NCBI GenBank assembly: GCA_045652815.1 | Contig: JAZOLH010000030.1 | Coordinates: 1 to 48,764, forward strand | Direction of reading: 5' to 3' | Source of the DNA: UMGS755 sp045652815 | GTDB lineage: Bacteria > Bacillota > Clostridia > UBA1381 > UBA9506 | Length of the DNA stretch: 48,764 nt | Shown: piece after piece, positions 9,405-17,461 of the stretch | Position numbering within the stretch: the first letter of the stretch is position 1 | How the letters are laid out: every line of letters begins with the position of its first letter | Made by a program: the position numbers and the translations under genes | The notes under the pieces: generated by a model | Database searches by the model: none | What the model was told of the DNA's origin: nothing | What the model saw: the letters and a program-made list of their open reading frames with translations, nothing else

Positions 9405-10757
9405 TTAAAACTCTTCAACAAATGTAAATCCTTCGGGTGCAAATTCTTCTTCCTCGCCATCAATCAGGCAAGTTAAAAATGCGCCGCCATCATTATCATT
9501 TGCAATAATCTGTGTGTGTAATATATCTTCTAACTGGCTGACGGTTATGTCATCCAGAAAAATATCTTCATCAGCTTTGAGCATAGAAGATGTAATGAGA
9601 AGTCTGTCCATCTCCTTGCCCTCTAAGGTGCGTTTTAAATCACTGCCGCCCAAAAGACCTGCCACCGTTACCCCACCGCCGAACAAATGGTTTTCAACTG
9701 CCACCACTTCAGCAGAAAGGTCGGGGTATTGCTCTTTTGCTTTCTCCACCAACCCACTGATTAAGGGGTACGCCAGCACGCCCGTAGCAATCACGGTTTT
9801 TCCCGGGTTGCCCATTTCGGGTTGTTCAGCGAGCCGCTCTAAAAATTCTTCAGAGAAACTGGCTTCCATACCAACACCGTTTTCAATCTGCGGGAATCCT
9901 TCGTAAGCTTCCGCCTTGGGCATGGTCTGTTCTGCCAAGAGATAAAATTCATCGGAAAGGTACACAAATCGGCTGCCCAGCGTCTGCATAAATTCATATT
10001 GCAGATGTTCCACCTGACAAATCACCTCTTGCGCATCCTCTTTGGTGAATGCTTCTAAGGGGTATAGTCCCTCGCGGTAATCCGTCAAGCCAACAGGCAC
10101 AATAGAAACAGAGCAAGCTGCAGGATGCAGGGATGCTAAATCCCGCAATGTACGGGTCAGTTCTTCCCCATCGTTAATGCCCTTGCAGAGCACGATTTGC
10201 ATATTCAGGTCAAGGCCGCCATCTGCCAGTTTTTGCATATAAGGCATAATCCTGTCAGCAAAGCGGTTGCCTAACATTTTAACACGAAGCTTTGGATTTG
10301 TGGTGTGCACCGAAACATTCACGGGAGACACACGATACTCAATGAGTCGGTCCAAATCCTCTTCCTTCATATTGGTCATAGTCACATAGTTACCATATAA
10401 AAAAGACAGGCGGGAATCGTCATCCTTAAAGTAAAGGGATGAGCGCATATCCGGCGGCAACTGGTCAATAAAGCAGAAAATACACTTATTGGTACAACTT
10501 TTCGCCGGATCAAAGAGCATTTTGTCAAAGCAAATGCCCAGATCCTCCATGCCTTCGTTTTCAATTTCAAATTCCACCATCTGACCATCTTGTTTTTTCA
10601 CGGTCATCAAAATATTCTCCGATGCGGTTAAAAACTGATAGTCCAGAAAATCAGCAACACGCCGACCGTTAATGGTGCAGATAATATCGCCTTTTGTAAT
10701 GCCCAGACAAGCGGCAATGCTTTCGGGCACAACATCGGAAACTTCTGCGTAGTACAT
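9405..10757 (-). CDS. DUF512 family radical SAM protein
   Basis: 450 aa from the ATG at 10755-10757, behind GGGAGG with an 11-nt spacing. A PDZ-like N-terminal region (IAACLGITKGDIICTINGRRV) is followed by a radical SAM cluster motif CTNKCIFC, then the DUF512 region (YLSDEFYLLAEQ and VAVENHLFGGGVTVAGLLGG). Such proteins occur in clostridia and cyanobacteria, usually near der. The reaction they catalyse is not established; this neighbourhood hints at a role in translation or ribosome assembly, but that is inference. Confidence 0.85.
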   Translation of the reverse strand: MYYAEVSDVVPESIAACLGITKGDIICTINGRRVADFLDYQFLTASENILMTVKKQDGQMVEFEIENEGMEDLGICFDKMLFDPAKSCTNKCIFCFIDQLPPDMRSSLYFKDDDSRLSFLYGNYVTMTNMKEEDLDRLIEYRVSPVNVSVHTTNPKLRVKMLGNRFADRIMPYMQKLADGGLDLNMQIVLCKGINDGEELTRTLRDLASLHPAACSVSIVPVGLTDYREGLYPLEAFTKEDAQEVICQVEHLQYEFMQTLGSRFVYLSDEFYLLAEQTMPKAEAYEGFPQIENGVGMEASFSEEFLERLAEQPEMGNPGKTVIATGVLAYPLISGLVEKAKEQYPDLSAEVVAVENHLFGGGVTVAGLLGGSDLKRTLEGKEMDRLLITSSMLKADEDIFLDDITVSQLEDILHTQIIANDNDGGAFLTCLIDGEEEEFAPEGFTFVEEF

Positions 10758-10798
10758 AAAGCACGCCACCTCCCTTTCGCAAACAATCCATAAAAAGC

Positions 10799-10852
10799 AA
10801 AAAGGGGGCTGTATCAACCCGATTTATACAATCGTTTTGCTACATCCCCTTT
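10799..10852 (-). terminator. Terminator after rpmF
   Basis: On the minus strand GGGG and TGTA in the left arm pair with TACA and CCCC in the right arm, with one internal mismatch. A nested hairpin (CGATT/AATCG) sits inside, and TTTTT follows. A second perfect hairpin, TTACAGC/GCTGTAA, lies closer to rpmF at 10869-10886. Together they would end the DUF177-rpmF transcript before the radical SAM gene. Confidence 0.65.
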
Positions 10853-10914
10853 GCAAGCAAACTGAGGGTTACAGCATAAGCTGTAAGCCCAATACGAGCG
10901 GAGCCATCTTAAGA

Positions 10915-11094
10915 CTATTCAGCCTTAGCGATAACTTCCTTACCTTTATAGTATCCGCAGGCCTTGCAGACTCTATGAGGCATGATCGGCTCACCACATT
11001 TCGGGCAAGCTACGATACCCGGAATAGCTAACTTCCAATTAGCGCGTCTGGAATCTCTCTTTGCTTTTGAGGTTCTTCTCTTAGGTACTGCCAT
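10915..11094 (-). CDS. rpmF: 50S ribosomal protein L32
   Basis: 59-aa ribosomal protein starting MAVPKRRTSKAKRDSRRA, typical of L32. It keeps a zinc-ribbon pattern, CPKCG then CKACG, so this is the zinc-binding C+ form. The ATG at 11092-11094 follows AGGAGGTG. It lies directly downstream of the DUF177/YceD gene, a pairing conserved across many bacteria. Confidence 0.95.
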   Translation of the reverse strand: MAVPKRRTSKAKRDSRRANWKLAIPGIVACPKCGEPIMPHRVCKACGYYKGKEVIAKAE

Positions 11095-11154
11095 TTGCTA
11101 CACCTCCTATTTTAGTCAGGTTATGCGGAAAATCCGCAACCAAATTTAACAAAT

Positions 11155-11658
11155 TTACTGCAGAAGCTTGGCAAGACCGGCAAGTCGCGGGTCAATGTCA
11201 TCTTCTTTGCAATCGCAGGACGAAACATTTAAATCAGCGCCGCAATGCATACAAAGACCTTTGCAATCGGGACTGCAAAGATACTTAGAATCCAGCGCCA
11301 AAAAGATTTCGGGCCAGATAACACTGTCCAGTTCAATCGCAGTGCCAACCAAGGTGATGGTTTCATCAGACTCGGATTCAGTTTCATCGTGCCGGGCATC
11401 TGTCACTGTTACCGTTGTGGAAACAGAAAACGTCTGCTCAGTCGGTTTTGTGCATCTTGAGCAAGGAACAGTAAAGGTTCCTTCTGCACTAACAGTCAGT
11501 TCCAAAACACCGCCGATGTTTTGAACAACGCCGGAAAATGTCAGATCATCGTGAAAAACAAATTCCGCATTCTTAAATTCATCAGGCACCAAAAGTTTTC
11601 CCGCTAAGGGCAACTTTTCGCCATCGGTTTTTAAAATAGACTGTACATCAATAAGCAC
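11155..11658 (-). CDS. DUF177 (YceD) family protein
   Basis: A 167-aa protein of the YceD/DUF177 family, almost always encoded beside rpmF and linked to 23S rRNA metabolism or ribosome assembly. It has acidic regions, an SRCTKP motif in the middle, and near the C-terminus a cysteine cluster, CSPDCKGLCMHCGADLN, typical of the Firmicutes form and probably metal-binding. A GTG at 11656-11658 lies 10 nt after AGGAG. An in-frame GTG three codons upstream (11667) overlaps that site and is less likely. Confidence 0.87.
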   Translation of the reverse strand: MLIDVQSILKTDGEKLPLAGKLLVPDEFKNAEFVFHDDLTFSGVVQNIGGVLELTVSAEGTFTVPCSRCTKPTEQTFSVSTTVTVTDARHDETESESDETITLVGTAIELDSVIWPEIFLALDSKYLCSPDCKGLCMHCGADLNVSSCDCKEDDIDPRLAGLAKLLQ

Positions 11659-11681
11659 AATACCCACTCTCCTAAATAAAG

Positions 11682-11710
11682 ATTATATCCAATTATTGCT
11701 TTCTTGTCAA
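11682..11710 (-). promoter_or_regulatory. Consensus promoter for the DUF177-rpmF unit
   Basis: TTGACA (11705-11710) and TATAAT (11682-11687) on the minus strand, 17 bp apart: a perfect sigma-A consensus. The predicted start is about 20 bp upstream of the coding region. Confidence 0.88.
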
Positions 11711-11819
11711 CCTTTTTTTGTATTTTTTCGCATTCGGCATATCCTTTTCGCCTTTATCGTTACTTTTTACATAAAAATATACATTTTTTGACAGTTTTTA
11801 ACAAAAAACGGATGACTGC

Positions 11820-11848
11820 TTGACATCATTTTAAAACTATGCTACACT
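11820..11848 (+). promoter_or_regulatory. Promoter for veg
   Basis: TTGACA (11820-11825), a 17-bp spacer and TACACT (11843-11848), with TGC just before the -10 as an extended element. The veg promoter of Bacillus is a classic strong sigma-A promoter; this one also looks strong. It diverges from the DUF177 promoter across about 110 bp of AT-rich DNA. Confidence 0.85.
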
Positions 11849-11893
11849 GAAATTGATATGTAATAAATTAAGGTATAAAGAGGAGTGACTTCC

Positions 11894-12163
11894 GTGATTG
11901 AAAAGTCAGATATTCAACGTGTAAAGGATGAGCTTTCGCAAAATATCGGTAAACGAATTCGGTTGTCTGCCAAAAAGGGAAGAAAGCGTGTCATCGTGCG
12001 CCATGGCATGATTAAAGAAACCTATCCCTCCATCTTCATCGTTATGCTCGATAGCATCTCCGAATTTGCCACAACAGAGCGAACCGTCTCCTTCAGTTAT
12101 GCCGATTTGCTCACAAAATCCATTGAAATTATGGTGGAAGACACAAAGCAAATCATTCAGTAA
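11894..12163 (+). CDS. veg: Veg family protein
   Basis: An 89-aa member of the Veg family, strongly expressed in vegetative Bacillus cells and reported to influence biofilm gene expression there. Conserved features are GKRIRLSAKKGRKR near the N-terminus, YPSIFIV in the middle and SFSYADLLT towards the end. The GTG at 11894 lies about 8 nt after GGAG; a GTG at 11885 would overlap that site. It is monocistronic, with its own promoter and terminator. Confidence 0.92.
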   Translation: MIEKSDIQRVKDELSQNIGKRIRLSAKKGRKRVIVRHGMIKETYPSIFIVMLDSISEFATTERTVSFSYADLLTKSIEIMVEDTKQIIQ

Positions 12164-12170
12164 AACATAT

Positions 12171-12199
12171 AGCGGAAGGCAAAAGCCTTCCGCTTTTTT
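12171..12199 (+). terminator. Terminator after veg
   Basis: Perfect 10-bp stem (AGCGGAAGGC/GCCTTCCGCT, arms 12171-12180 and 12185-12194), AAAA loop and six Ts. It starts eight bases after the veg stop. Confidence 0.92.
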
Positions 12200-12292
12200 G
12201 TTTATCTTGCCTATGAATCGGATTTTCTATAACGGATAAACTGTTAAAAGCCGAAAAGTACGCACTTTTTTGAAATTTTTAGCAAAAAAGTC

Positions 12293-12321
12293 TTTACAAA
12301 CGCCTGTTTTTATGTTAAAAT
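12293..12321 (+). promoter_or_regulatory. Promoter for rpsO
   Basis: TTTACA (12293-12298) and TAAAAT (12316-12321) separated by 17 bp, with TGT directly before the -10 as an extended element. The predicted start near 12328 leaves a leader of about 85 nt. Confidence 0.78.
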
Positions 12322-12327
12322 ACCATT

Positions 12328-12413
12328 TGTTCCGCTTTCCGGGGTTTAGGTGACGCCTCAATTTGACCTTTATCTCGGGGTTGGAGAAAATTTAAATTTT
12401 TGGAGGATTCAAA
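12328..12413 (+). promoter_or_regulatory. Candidate S15 autoregulatory leader
   Basis: The 5' untranslated region of rpsO holds a small hairpin, AGGT-GAC-GCCT, within a G+C-richer block (12338-12385) flanked by CCGGGG and CTCGGGG runs, just before the GGAGG site. S15 represses its own mRNA through a leader structure in several phyla. I infer such a role here; I did not match it to a specific known motif. Confidence 0.4.
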
Positions 12414-12677
12414 ATGAGACCCGAAGTAAAACAGGAAATTATCGCAAAGTACAAAATTCACGAAACCGACACTGGTTCTCCCGAAGTGCAGATTGCAATC
12501 TTAACCGAACGCATCAACCACTTAAATGAACATCTGAAGGTTTTCAAAAAGGACCATCATTCCAGACGTGGTCTGCTGAAGATGGTAGGTCAGCGTAGAG
12601 GCCTCTTAAACTATCTGACCAAGATTGACATCGAAAGATATCGTGCAATCGTTGAAAAACTCGGCCTGAGAAAATAA
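12414..12677 (+). CDS. rpsO: 30S ribosomal protein S15
   Basis: 87-aa primary rRNA-binding protein of the 30S subunit. It shows the hallmark TGSPEVQIAILTERI and DHHSRRGLLKMVGQRR boxes. ATG behind GGAGG. It is monocistronic between its own promoter and terminator; the usual downstream partner pnp is absent. Confidence 0.97.
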   Translation: MRPEVKQEIIAKYKIHETDTGSPEVQIAILTERINHLNEHLKVFKKDHHSRRGLLKMVGQRRGLLNYLTKIDIERYRAIVEKLGLRK

Positions 12678-12702
12678 GTTTAAATCTTTGCCAAGCAAAG
12701 TT

Positions 12703-12749
12703 AAAAAATACCACGTTACTGCCAAGACGCTGACGTGGTATTTTTTTTT
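12703..12749 (+). terminator. Terminator after rpsO
   Basis: A stem of up to 14 bp (arms 12703-12716 and 12733-12746, core ATACCACGT/ACGTGGTAT) with a 16-nt loop and nine Ts. Confidence 0.9.
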
Positions 12750-12769
12750 GCTAAAATGCGATTTCACCT

Positions 12770-12798
12770 TTGCTTTTTTGACAATTATATGTTATAAT
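12770..12798 (+). promoter_or_regulatory. Extended -10 promoter for the dnaD-like gene
   Basis: TTGCTT (12770-12775), a 17-bp spacer and TATAAT (12793-12798) preceded by TGT. A TTGACA at 12778-12783 is too close to this -10 to be its partner. The leader that follows carries a 6-bp AGTAGG/CCTACT hairpin and a 16-base perfect palindrome at 12853-12868. Confidence 0.65.
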
Positions 12799-12895
12799 AA
12801 ATAAAGTAGGGATAAAATGCCTACTTTTGTTTCCAGTTATTGTAAAAACTCCCGCAGAAATTTCTGCGTAATCCCCATTTTGTAGGAAAGTTACG

Positions 12896-13876
12896 GTGCG
12901 CAAGATGATTATTCAATCGGCATTTCCTTGCCCCCAGCAAGGCAGTTTCCGCGTTCCCAATCGGGTGGCGGATTTATTGGTAGAAGCAGGCTGCCCTGCT
13001 TCTTATTTGGCTGTCTATCTGTTTGCGCTCAGGCAGGCCTCTGCCGGCAATTTATCCATCTCTAACGAATGCATTGCCGAACAACTGCACCTTTCCACTA
13101 TTGATGTTATCAATGCCTTTATGTTTTTTAACACACAGGGACTCTTAAAAATCCATCGTTTCACCAGTATGAGCGATGCGGATTTTGACATTGAGTTTTG
13201 CTTTGATGCGGTGACAGATAAAGCACCCATCCCCTTCCGTCCCAGTTACAAATCTTCAGAAATCAGCAGACGACTGCGGGAAAATCCCCGTATGAGTCAG
13301 ATGTATAAAATGGTGGGACAGATGCTGGGCAAAACTTTAAGTTCCGCTGATACGGAGCTGCTCTATTCTTTCCACGATTACTATGGCCTGCCCATTGAAG
13401 TGATTTTGGTGCTGATTGAGTACTACGTTTCCAAAGACAAACGCAGTATGAAGTATATGGAAAAAGAAGCAGGCAAATGGGTTGCCGCAGGGATTGACAA
13501 TGTGGAAAAAGCCAAGGCATACATAGAAAAGCGTGAAGCCTTTTTAAGTTATGCAGGCCGCGTCCGTGCCATTATCGGCATTCAGGAACGCCGCCTTTCT
13601 TCCCGCGAACTGACCTACGTTAACGATTGGCAGAACAAATTTAAAATGCCTCTTGACATGGTCAAGGCGGCCTTTGAACTTACCGTGAATCAAACAGGCA
13701 AACTCTCTTTTGCCTATATGAATAAAATTTTAGAAGCTTGGGCGGATGCCGGCATTCGCAAACAAGCGGACCTCAAAAAAGAACAAAAAACCGCAGAAAA
13801 AACAACAAAAAAATCCGATCGTTATGACTATGCTGCTTTGGAACGTCAGGCGTTTCAGGCAGTCAATAACAAGTAA
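12896..13876 (+). CDS. DnaD domain protein (primosomal, DnaD/DnaB-like)
   Basis: 326-aa replication-initiation protein of the Firmicutes DnaD/DnaB family, which remodels DNA and helps load the replicative helicase. The N-terminal 90 residues look like a winged helix (SNECIAEQLHLSTIDVINAF). Two DnaD-type helical repeats follow at about 130-215 (YYGLPIEVILVLIEYY with KYMEKEAGKW) and about 225-295 (LTYVNDWQNKFKMPLDMVKAAFE). The tail is Lys-rich and ends YDYAALERQAF. Translation appears to start at GTG (12896), 5 nt after AGGAAAG. The loader gene follows after 14 bp, so the two initiation proteins are probably co-expressed. Confidence 0.85.
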   Translation: MRKMIIQSAFPCPQQGSFRVPNRVADLLVEAGCPASYLAVYLFALRQASAGNLSISNECIAEQLHLSTIDVINAFMFFNTQGLLKIHRFTSMSDADFDIEFCFDAVTDKAPIPFRPSYKSSEISRRLRENPRMSQMYKMVGQMLGKTLSSADTELLYSFHDYYGLPIEVILVLIEYYVSKDKRSMKYMEKEAGKWVAAGIDNVEKAKAYIEKREAFLSYAGRVRAIIGIQERRLSSRELTYVNDWQNKFKMPLDMVKAAFELTVNQTGKLSFAYMNKILEAWADAGIRKQADLKKEQKTAEKTTKKSDRYDYAALERQAFQAVNNK

Positions 13877-13890
13877 GGAGGTAAGTGGTC

Positions 13891-14889
13891 ATGGCCTACG
13901 AGCGCGAACTCTATGCACAGGTAAAAAATGAATATGAAGAACTCCGCCGCCATAATCAGGAAGATCTGATGGCACGCCGCAAAGCTGTGTACCGCGCTGT
14001 ACCCGAAATCGAGGCGGTTGACCGCGAGATTCAGTCTGCAGGTCTTTCCATCGTGTCGCTGGCTGTCAGTGGCCGCGAAGATGCCCCCATCAAACTTGCC
14101 GAACTCCGTGCACGCCAGAAAGAACTCCGTTCTCTGCGTCAGGATTTGCTCCTTAAAAACGGTTTTGCCGCTGATGAACTGTCTATGCGCTATATGTGTG
14201 ACACTTGTCAGGATACAGGCACCGTGGGCAACCAAAACTGTGATTGCTACCAGCGTCGTCTGGTGATGAAGGCCTTTGAAAAATCAAACCTGTCTCAGCA
14301 ACTTCGCAATCAGAGTTTCAAGAACTTCGACTTTTCACTGTATTCCGAGGAGATTGATGCCGATTACGGTGTATCTCCCCGCGAAAACATTCAGAATATC
14401 GTAAACATCTGCAAAACCTTTATCACAGACTTTGAAAAGACAGATAAAAATCTGCTGTTCTGGGGTGAATCGGGTCTCGGCAAAACATTCCTCTCCACCT
14501 GCATTGCCAAGGAACTGATTAAAAAAGGTTACTCCGTGATTTACGAAACCACTTATCAGATTGTATCCCTGTTAGAAGACTTTAAGTTCAAGCGTAGTGA
14601 TGACTTAAGCGGTCTGCGCGCCCAAACCGAACGTCTTTACGAAAGCGACCTTCTGATTTTAGACGATTTAGGCGCTGAATTTTCCACCGCCTATACCAAC
14701 GCCGCTTTATTTGACATTTTAAATTCCCGCTTAATTGCCAACAAAAAAACCATTATCAATACAAACCTGAATACCAGGGAATTAACAGATCGCTATTCCG
14801 AACGTGTTATCAGCCGTATTTTAGGCAGCTATCAGCGTCTTCAGTTTATCGGCGAAGATTTGCGCCTGAAAACATCGGTTAATTTATAA
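13891..14889 (+). CDS. DnaI/DnaC-like helicase loader ATPase
   Basis: 332-aa AAA+ protein that probably loads the replicative DNA helicase. After an N-terminal coiled region comes a cysteine cluster (CDTC, then CDC; C103, C106, C117, C119) resembling the zinc site of DnaI. Walker A is GESGLGKT at about 192-199, Walker B is LLILDDLGAE near 255, and the sensor and arginine-finger segment RYSERVISRILG ends it. The ATG at 13891 has AGGAGG 9 nt upstream; a GTG two codons earlier is too close. It sits directly after the DnaD-like gene. Confidence 0.9.
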   Translation: MAYERELYAQVKNEYEELRRHNQEDLMARRKAVYRAVPEIEAVDREIQSAGLSIVSLAVSGREDAPIKLAELRARQKELRSLRQDLLLKNGFAADELSMRYMCDTCQDTGTVGNQNCDCYQRRLVMKAFEKSNLSQQLRNQSFKNFDFSLYSEEIDADYGVSPRENIQNIVNICKTFITDFEKTDKNLLFWGESGLGKTFLSTCIAKELIKKGYSVIYETTYQIVSLLEDFKFKRSDDLSGLRAQTERLYESDLLILDDLGAEFSTAYTNAALFDILNSRLIANKKTIINTNLNTRELTDRYSERVISRILGSYQRLQFIGEDLRLKTSVNL

Positions 14890-14906
14890 AGCAGGAGGCA
14901 TTTTCT

Positions 14907-15554
14907 ATGACAAACCGCGCAGAAATCATTGAAAAGCACAAGAAAAACGGTGTTACATTTGCTGACGAATCCAGCGCATTCATCGAAGAATCTGTTATCA
15001 TCGGCGAAGGCACTCACATTGGTCCCAATGTTTGTTTATCCGGCAATACCGTTATCGGTAAAAATGTAACCGTTGGTTTTAATACAGAAATCGAAAATTC
15101 CACCATTGGCGATGGGGTTAAAATCCGCCAGTCCGTCATCTTGGATAGTTCCATCGGGGCAGAAACCTCCGTGGGACCCTTCACCTATGTTCGCCCGAAC
15201 TGCAGTGTTGGCGAAAAAGTTAAACTGGGTGACTTTGTAGAAATCAAGAACTCTAACATCGGCGATGGCACTAAACTGTCTCACCTGACCTATGTGGGTG
15301 ATGCTGATGTTGGAAGTCATATTAACTTCGGTTGCGGTACTGTTGTTGTTAACTACGATGGTAGCAAAAAATATCGTACCGTGATTGAAGACAACGCCTT
15401 CATCGGTTGTAACACAAACCTTGTGTCCCCTGTGCACGTAGGCAAAAACGCTTACACAGCCGCAGGCTCAACCATCACAGAAGACGTGCCTGCCGACACG
15501 CTGGCTATCGCCCGTGCCCGTCAGGTCATCAAAACCAATTGGAAAAGAAAATAA
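14907..15554 (+). CDS. GlmU C-terminal-like hexapeptide acyltransferase (no nucleotidyltransferase domain)
   Basis: 215-aa left-handed beta-helix protein. The hexapeptide repeats run from about residue 25 to the end and match the acetyltransferase half of GlmU. Residues corresponding to the glucosamine-phosphate acetyltransferase site appear intact: TYVRPN, EIKNS, SHLTYVGDA, NYDGSKK and CNTNLVSPV. The roughly 230-residue uridyltransferase half normally at the N-terminus is missing; a short lead of 20 residues replaces it. It lies 38 bp before prs, where Firmicutes normally carry full-length glmU. It may acetylate GlcN-1-P with a separate uridyltransferase, or act on another sugar. Confidence 0.78.
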   Translation: MTNRAEIIEKHKKNGVTFADESSAFIEESVIIGEGTHIGPNVCLSGNTVIGKNVTVGFNTEIENSTIGDGVKIRQSVILDSSIGAETSVGPFTYVRPNCSVGEKVKLGDFVEIKNSNIGDGTKLSHLTYVGDADVGSHINFGCGTVVVNYDGSKKYRTVIEDNAFIGCNTNLVSPVHVGKNAYTAAGSTITEDVPADTLAIARARQVIKTNWKRK

Positions 15555-15592
15555 ACTTTACGTTTTAACAAAGGAAAGGGGAAGAAAAAACC

Positions 15593-16549
15593 ATGATTAC
15601 ACATGGCAAAGATGTAAAAGTTTTCACATGTAATGCAAATCCCGAACTGGCACAGAAAATTGCACAGTGCTTAGGTCTCGGCGTTTGCGACACAGAAGTT
15701 AAAATGTTCAGCGACGGTGAAATCGGCGTTAACATTTACGAAACCGTTCGTGGTTCTGACGTTTTCGTTGTGCAGTCCACCTGCAATCCGGTCAATGACC
15801 ATCTGATGGAACTGCTCATTATGATTGATGCCTTAAAACGCGCTTCTGCAGGTCGTATCACTGCGGTTATTCCGTACTTTGGTTACGCTCGTCAGGACCG
15901 TAAGGCAAAAGCCCGCGATCCCATTTCAGCAAAACTGGTGGCAGATCTGCTCACCGCAGCAGGCGCAAACCGTGTGCTGACTATGGACCTGCCCGCTGCA
16001 CAGATTCAGGGCTTCTTTAACATTCCTGTTGACCATCTGCTGGGCGGCCCCATTCTGGCTTCCTACTACATTGATAAATTCAAGGATGAACTGGATAACT
16101 TCGTTGTTGTGTCTCCTGACCTGGGTAGCGTTACCCGCGCAAGAACCTTCGCTTCTCGCTTAAACGTGCCCATCGCTATCATCGATAAGCGTCGTCCCAA
16201 GCCCAACGTTTCCGAAGTTATGAACTTAATCGGTGACATTCAGGGCAAAAAGGCAATCTTAATCGACGATATGATTGATACCGCAGGTACCATCACTAAC
16301 GGTGCTGCAGCATTAATCGAACGTGGTGCAAAAGAAGTGTATGCTTGCTGTACTCACGGTGTTCTGTCCGGTCCTGCGATTGAACGTATCAATAACAGCC
16401 CCATTTCCGAAATGCTGGTGCTGGATACCATCCCCCTGACCGACGATAAGAAGATTGACAAAATTAAGGTTCTCTCCGTAGCACCTGTTTTCGCCGAAGC
16501 CATCAAGAGAATTTACGGCGACATCTCTATGAGTGAACTGTTCCGATAA
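15593..16549 (+). CDS. prs: Ribose-phosphate pyrophosphokinase
   Basis: Makes phosphoribosyl pyrophosphate (PRPP) from ribose 5-phosphate and ATP for nucleotide, His and Trp synthesis. 318 aa, class I. It shows FSDGEIGVNI, the YFGYARQDRK ATP-binding segment, the VVVSPDLGSVTRAR region and the PRPP loop LIDDMIDTAGT near 225-235. The ATG follows AAGGAAAGGGG. It lies downstream of the GlmU-like gene. Confidence 0.97.
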   Translation: MITHGKDVKVFTCNANPELAQKIAQCLGLGVCDTEVKMFSDGEIGVNIYETVRGSDVFVVQSTCNPVNDHLMELLIMIDALKRASAGRITAVIPYFGYARQDRKAKARDPISAKLVADLLTAAGANRVLTMDLPAAQIQGFFNIPVDHLLGGPILASYYIDKFKDELDNFVVVSPDLGSVTRARTFASRLNVPIAIIDKRRPKPNVSEVMNLIGDIQGKKAILIDDMIDTAGTITNGAAALIERGAKEVYACCTHGVLSGPAIERINNSPISEMLVLDTIPLTDDKKIDKIKVLSVAPVFAEAIKRIYGDISMSELFR

Positions 16550-16558
16550 GGTGTAATT

Positions 16559-17449
16559 ATGAATCAGAGTATCATCAGCACCATCACGGAGCGCTTTGAT
16601 TCCTTAAGTAAAGGTCACAAAGCCATTGCCCGTTTTGTGCTGGACAATTACGATAAAGTTGCCTATATGAATGTAGAGCAACTGTCCCGTGAAACAGGTG
16701 TCAGCGAAGCAACGGTTGTCCGCTTCTCCGCTGAACTGGGTTATGAAAAATATCAGAAATTTCAGCATGCCATCTGGGAGTATGCCAAATCCAAACTCAC
16801 CAGCGTACAGCGTATGGAACTGTCTTATGGCAGAATGGATACGGAAAACATCCTCTCCGGTGTGTTAAATTCCGATATTGATAAAATCCGCACCACCCTG
16901 TCCACCATCGATAAAACTGAATTTGATGCCATCGTAAGCCGCATCGCAAAGGCCAAGCATATTTATATCATTGGTCTGCGTTCTGCTTCTTACCTTGCGG
17001 GACTCCTTGGTTTTTACCTGAACCTGATGTTTGAAAACGTGACCGTTGTCAGCAGTGTCAGCGCCAGCGAAATTTTCGAACAGCTCTTCCGCGTGGATGA
17101 GAACGATGTGGTTATCGGCATCAGTTTCCCTCGTTATTCCAAACGTACCATTAACGCTCTGCGTTATGCTAAAAGTAAAGGCACCACCGTTATCGGTATC
17201 ACCGACGGTGCGCTGTCCCCCATCAAAGTGAATGCAGATTTTTCACTTCTGGCCCGCTCCGATATGGAATCTTTCGTGGATTCGTTGGTTGCACCCCTTT
17301 CCGTAATCAACGCCCTGATTGTAGCGCTGGCGGCCCAGAAAAAAGATGTACTTAAAAAGAACTTTGAACTTTTAGAAAACGTTTGGCACGAGTACGATGT
17401 GTATGATAATGTGGATGACTCTGCTACCACACCCAATCCCGAAATCTGA
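16559..17449 (+). CDS. RpiR/MurR family transcriptional regulator
   Basis: 296 aa. An N-terminal RpiR-type helix-turn-helix (about 1-80: LSRETGVSEATVVRFSAELGY) is joined to a C-terminal SIS domain (about 115-255: HIYIIGLRSASYLAG, GISFPRYSKRTINAL), which binds phosphosugars. The likely ligand is an amino-sugar or sugar phosphate; the nearby GlmU-like gene makes amino sugars plausible, but that is inference. It begins nine bases after prs and is followed 12 bases later by queA. Confidence 0.9.
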   Translation: MNQSIISTITERFDSLSKGHKAIARFVLDNYDKVAYMNVEQLSRETGVSEATVVRFSAELGYEKYQKFQHAIWEYAKSKLTSVQRMELSYGRMDTENILSGVLNSDIDKIRTTLSTIDKTEFDAIVSRIAKAKHIYIIGLRSASYLAGLLGFYLNLMFENVTVVSSVSASEIFEQLFRVDENDVVIGISFPRYSKRTINALRYAKSKGTTVIGITDGALSPIKVNADFSLLARSDMESFVDSLVAPLSVINALIVALAAQKKDVLKKNFELLENVWHEYDVYDNVDDSATTPNPEI

Positions 17450-17461
17450 GAGTGATTTTTA

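Noticed and set aside
12778..12806. TTGACA at 12778 as the -35 of the dnaD-like gene
   Set aside because: Only 9 bp separate it from the good TATAAT, and nothing like a -10 lies 17 bp downstream.
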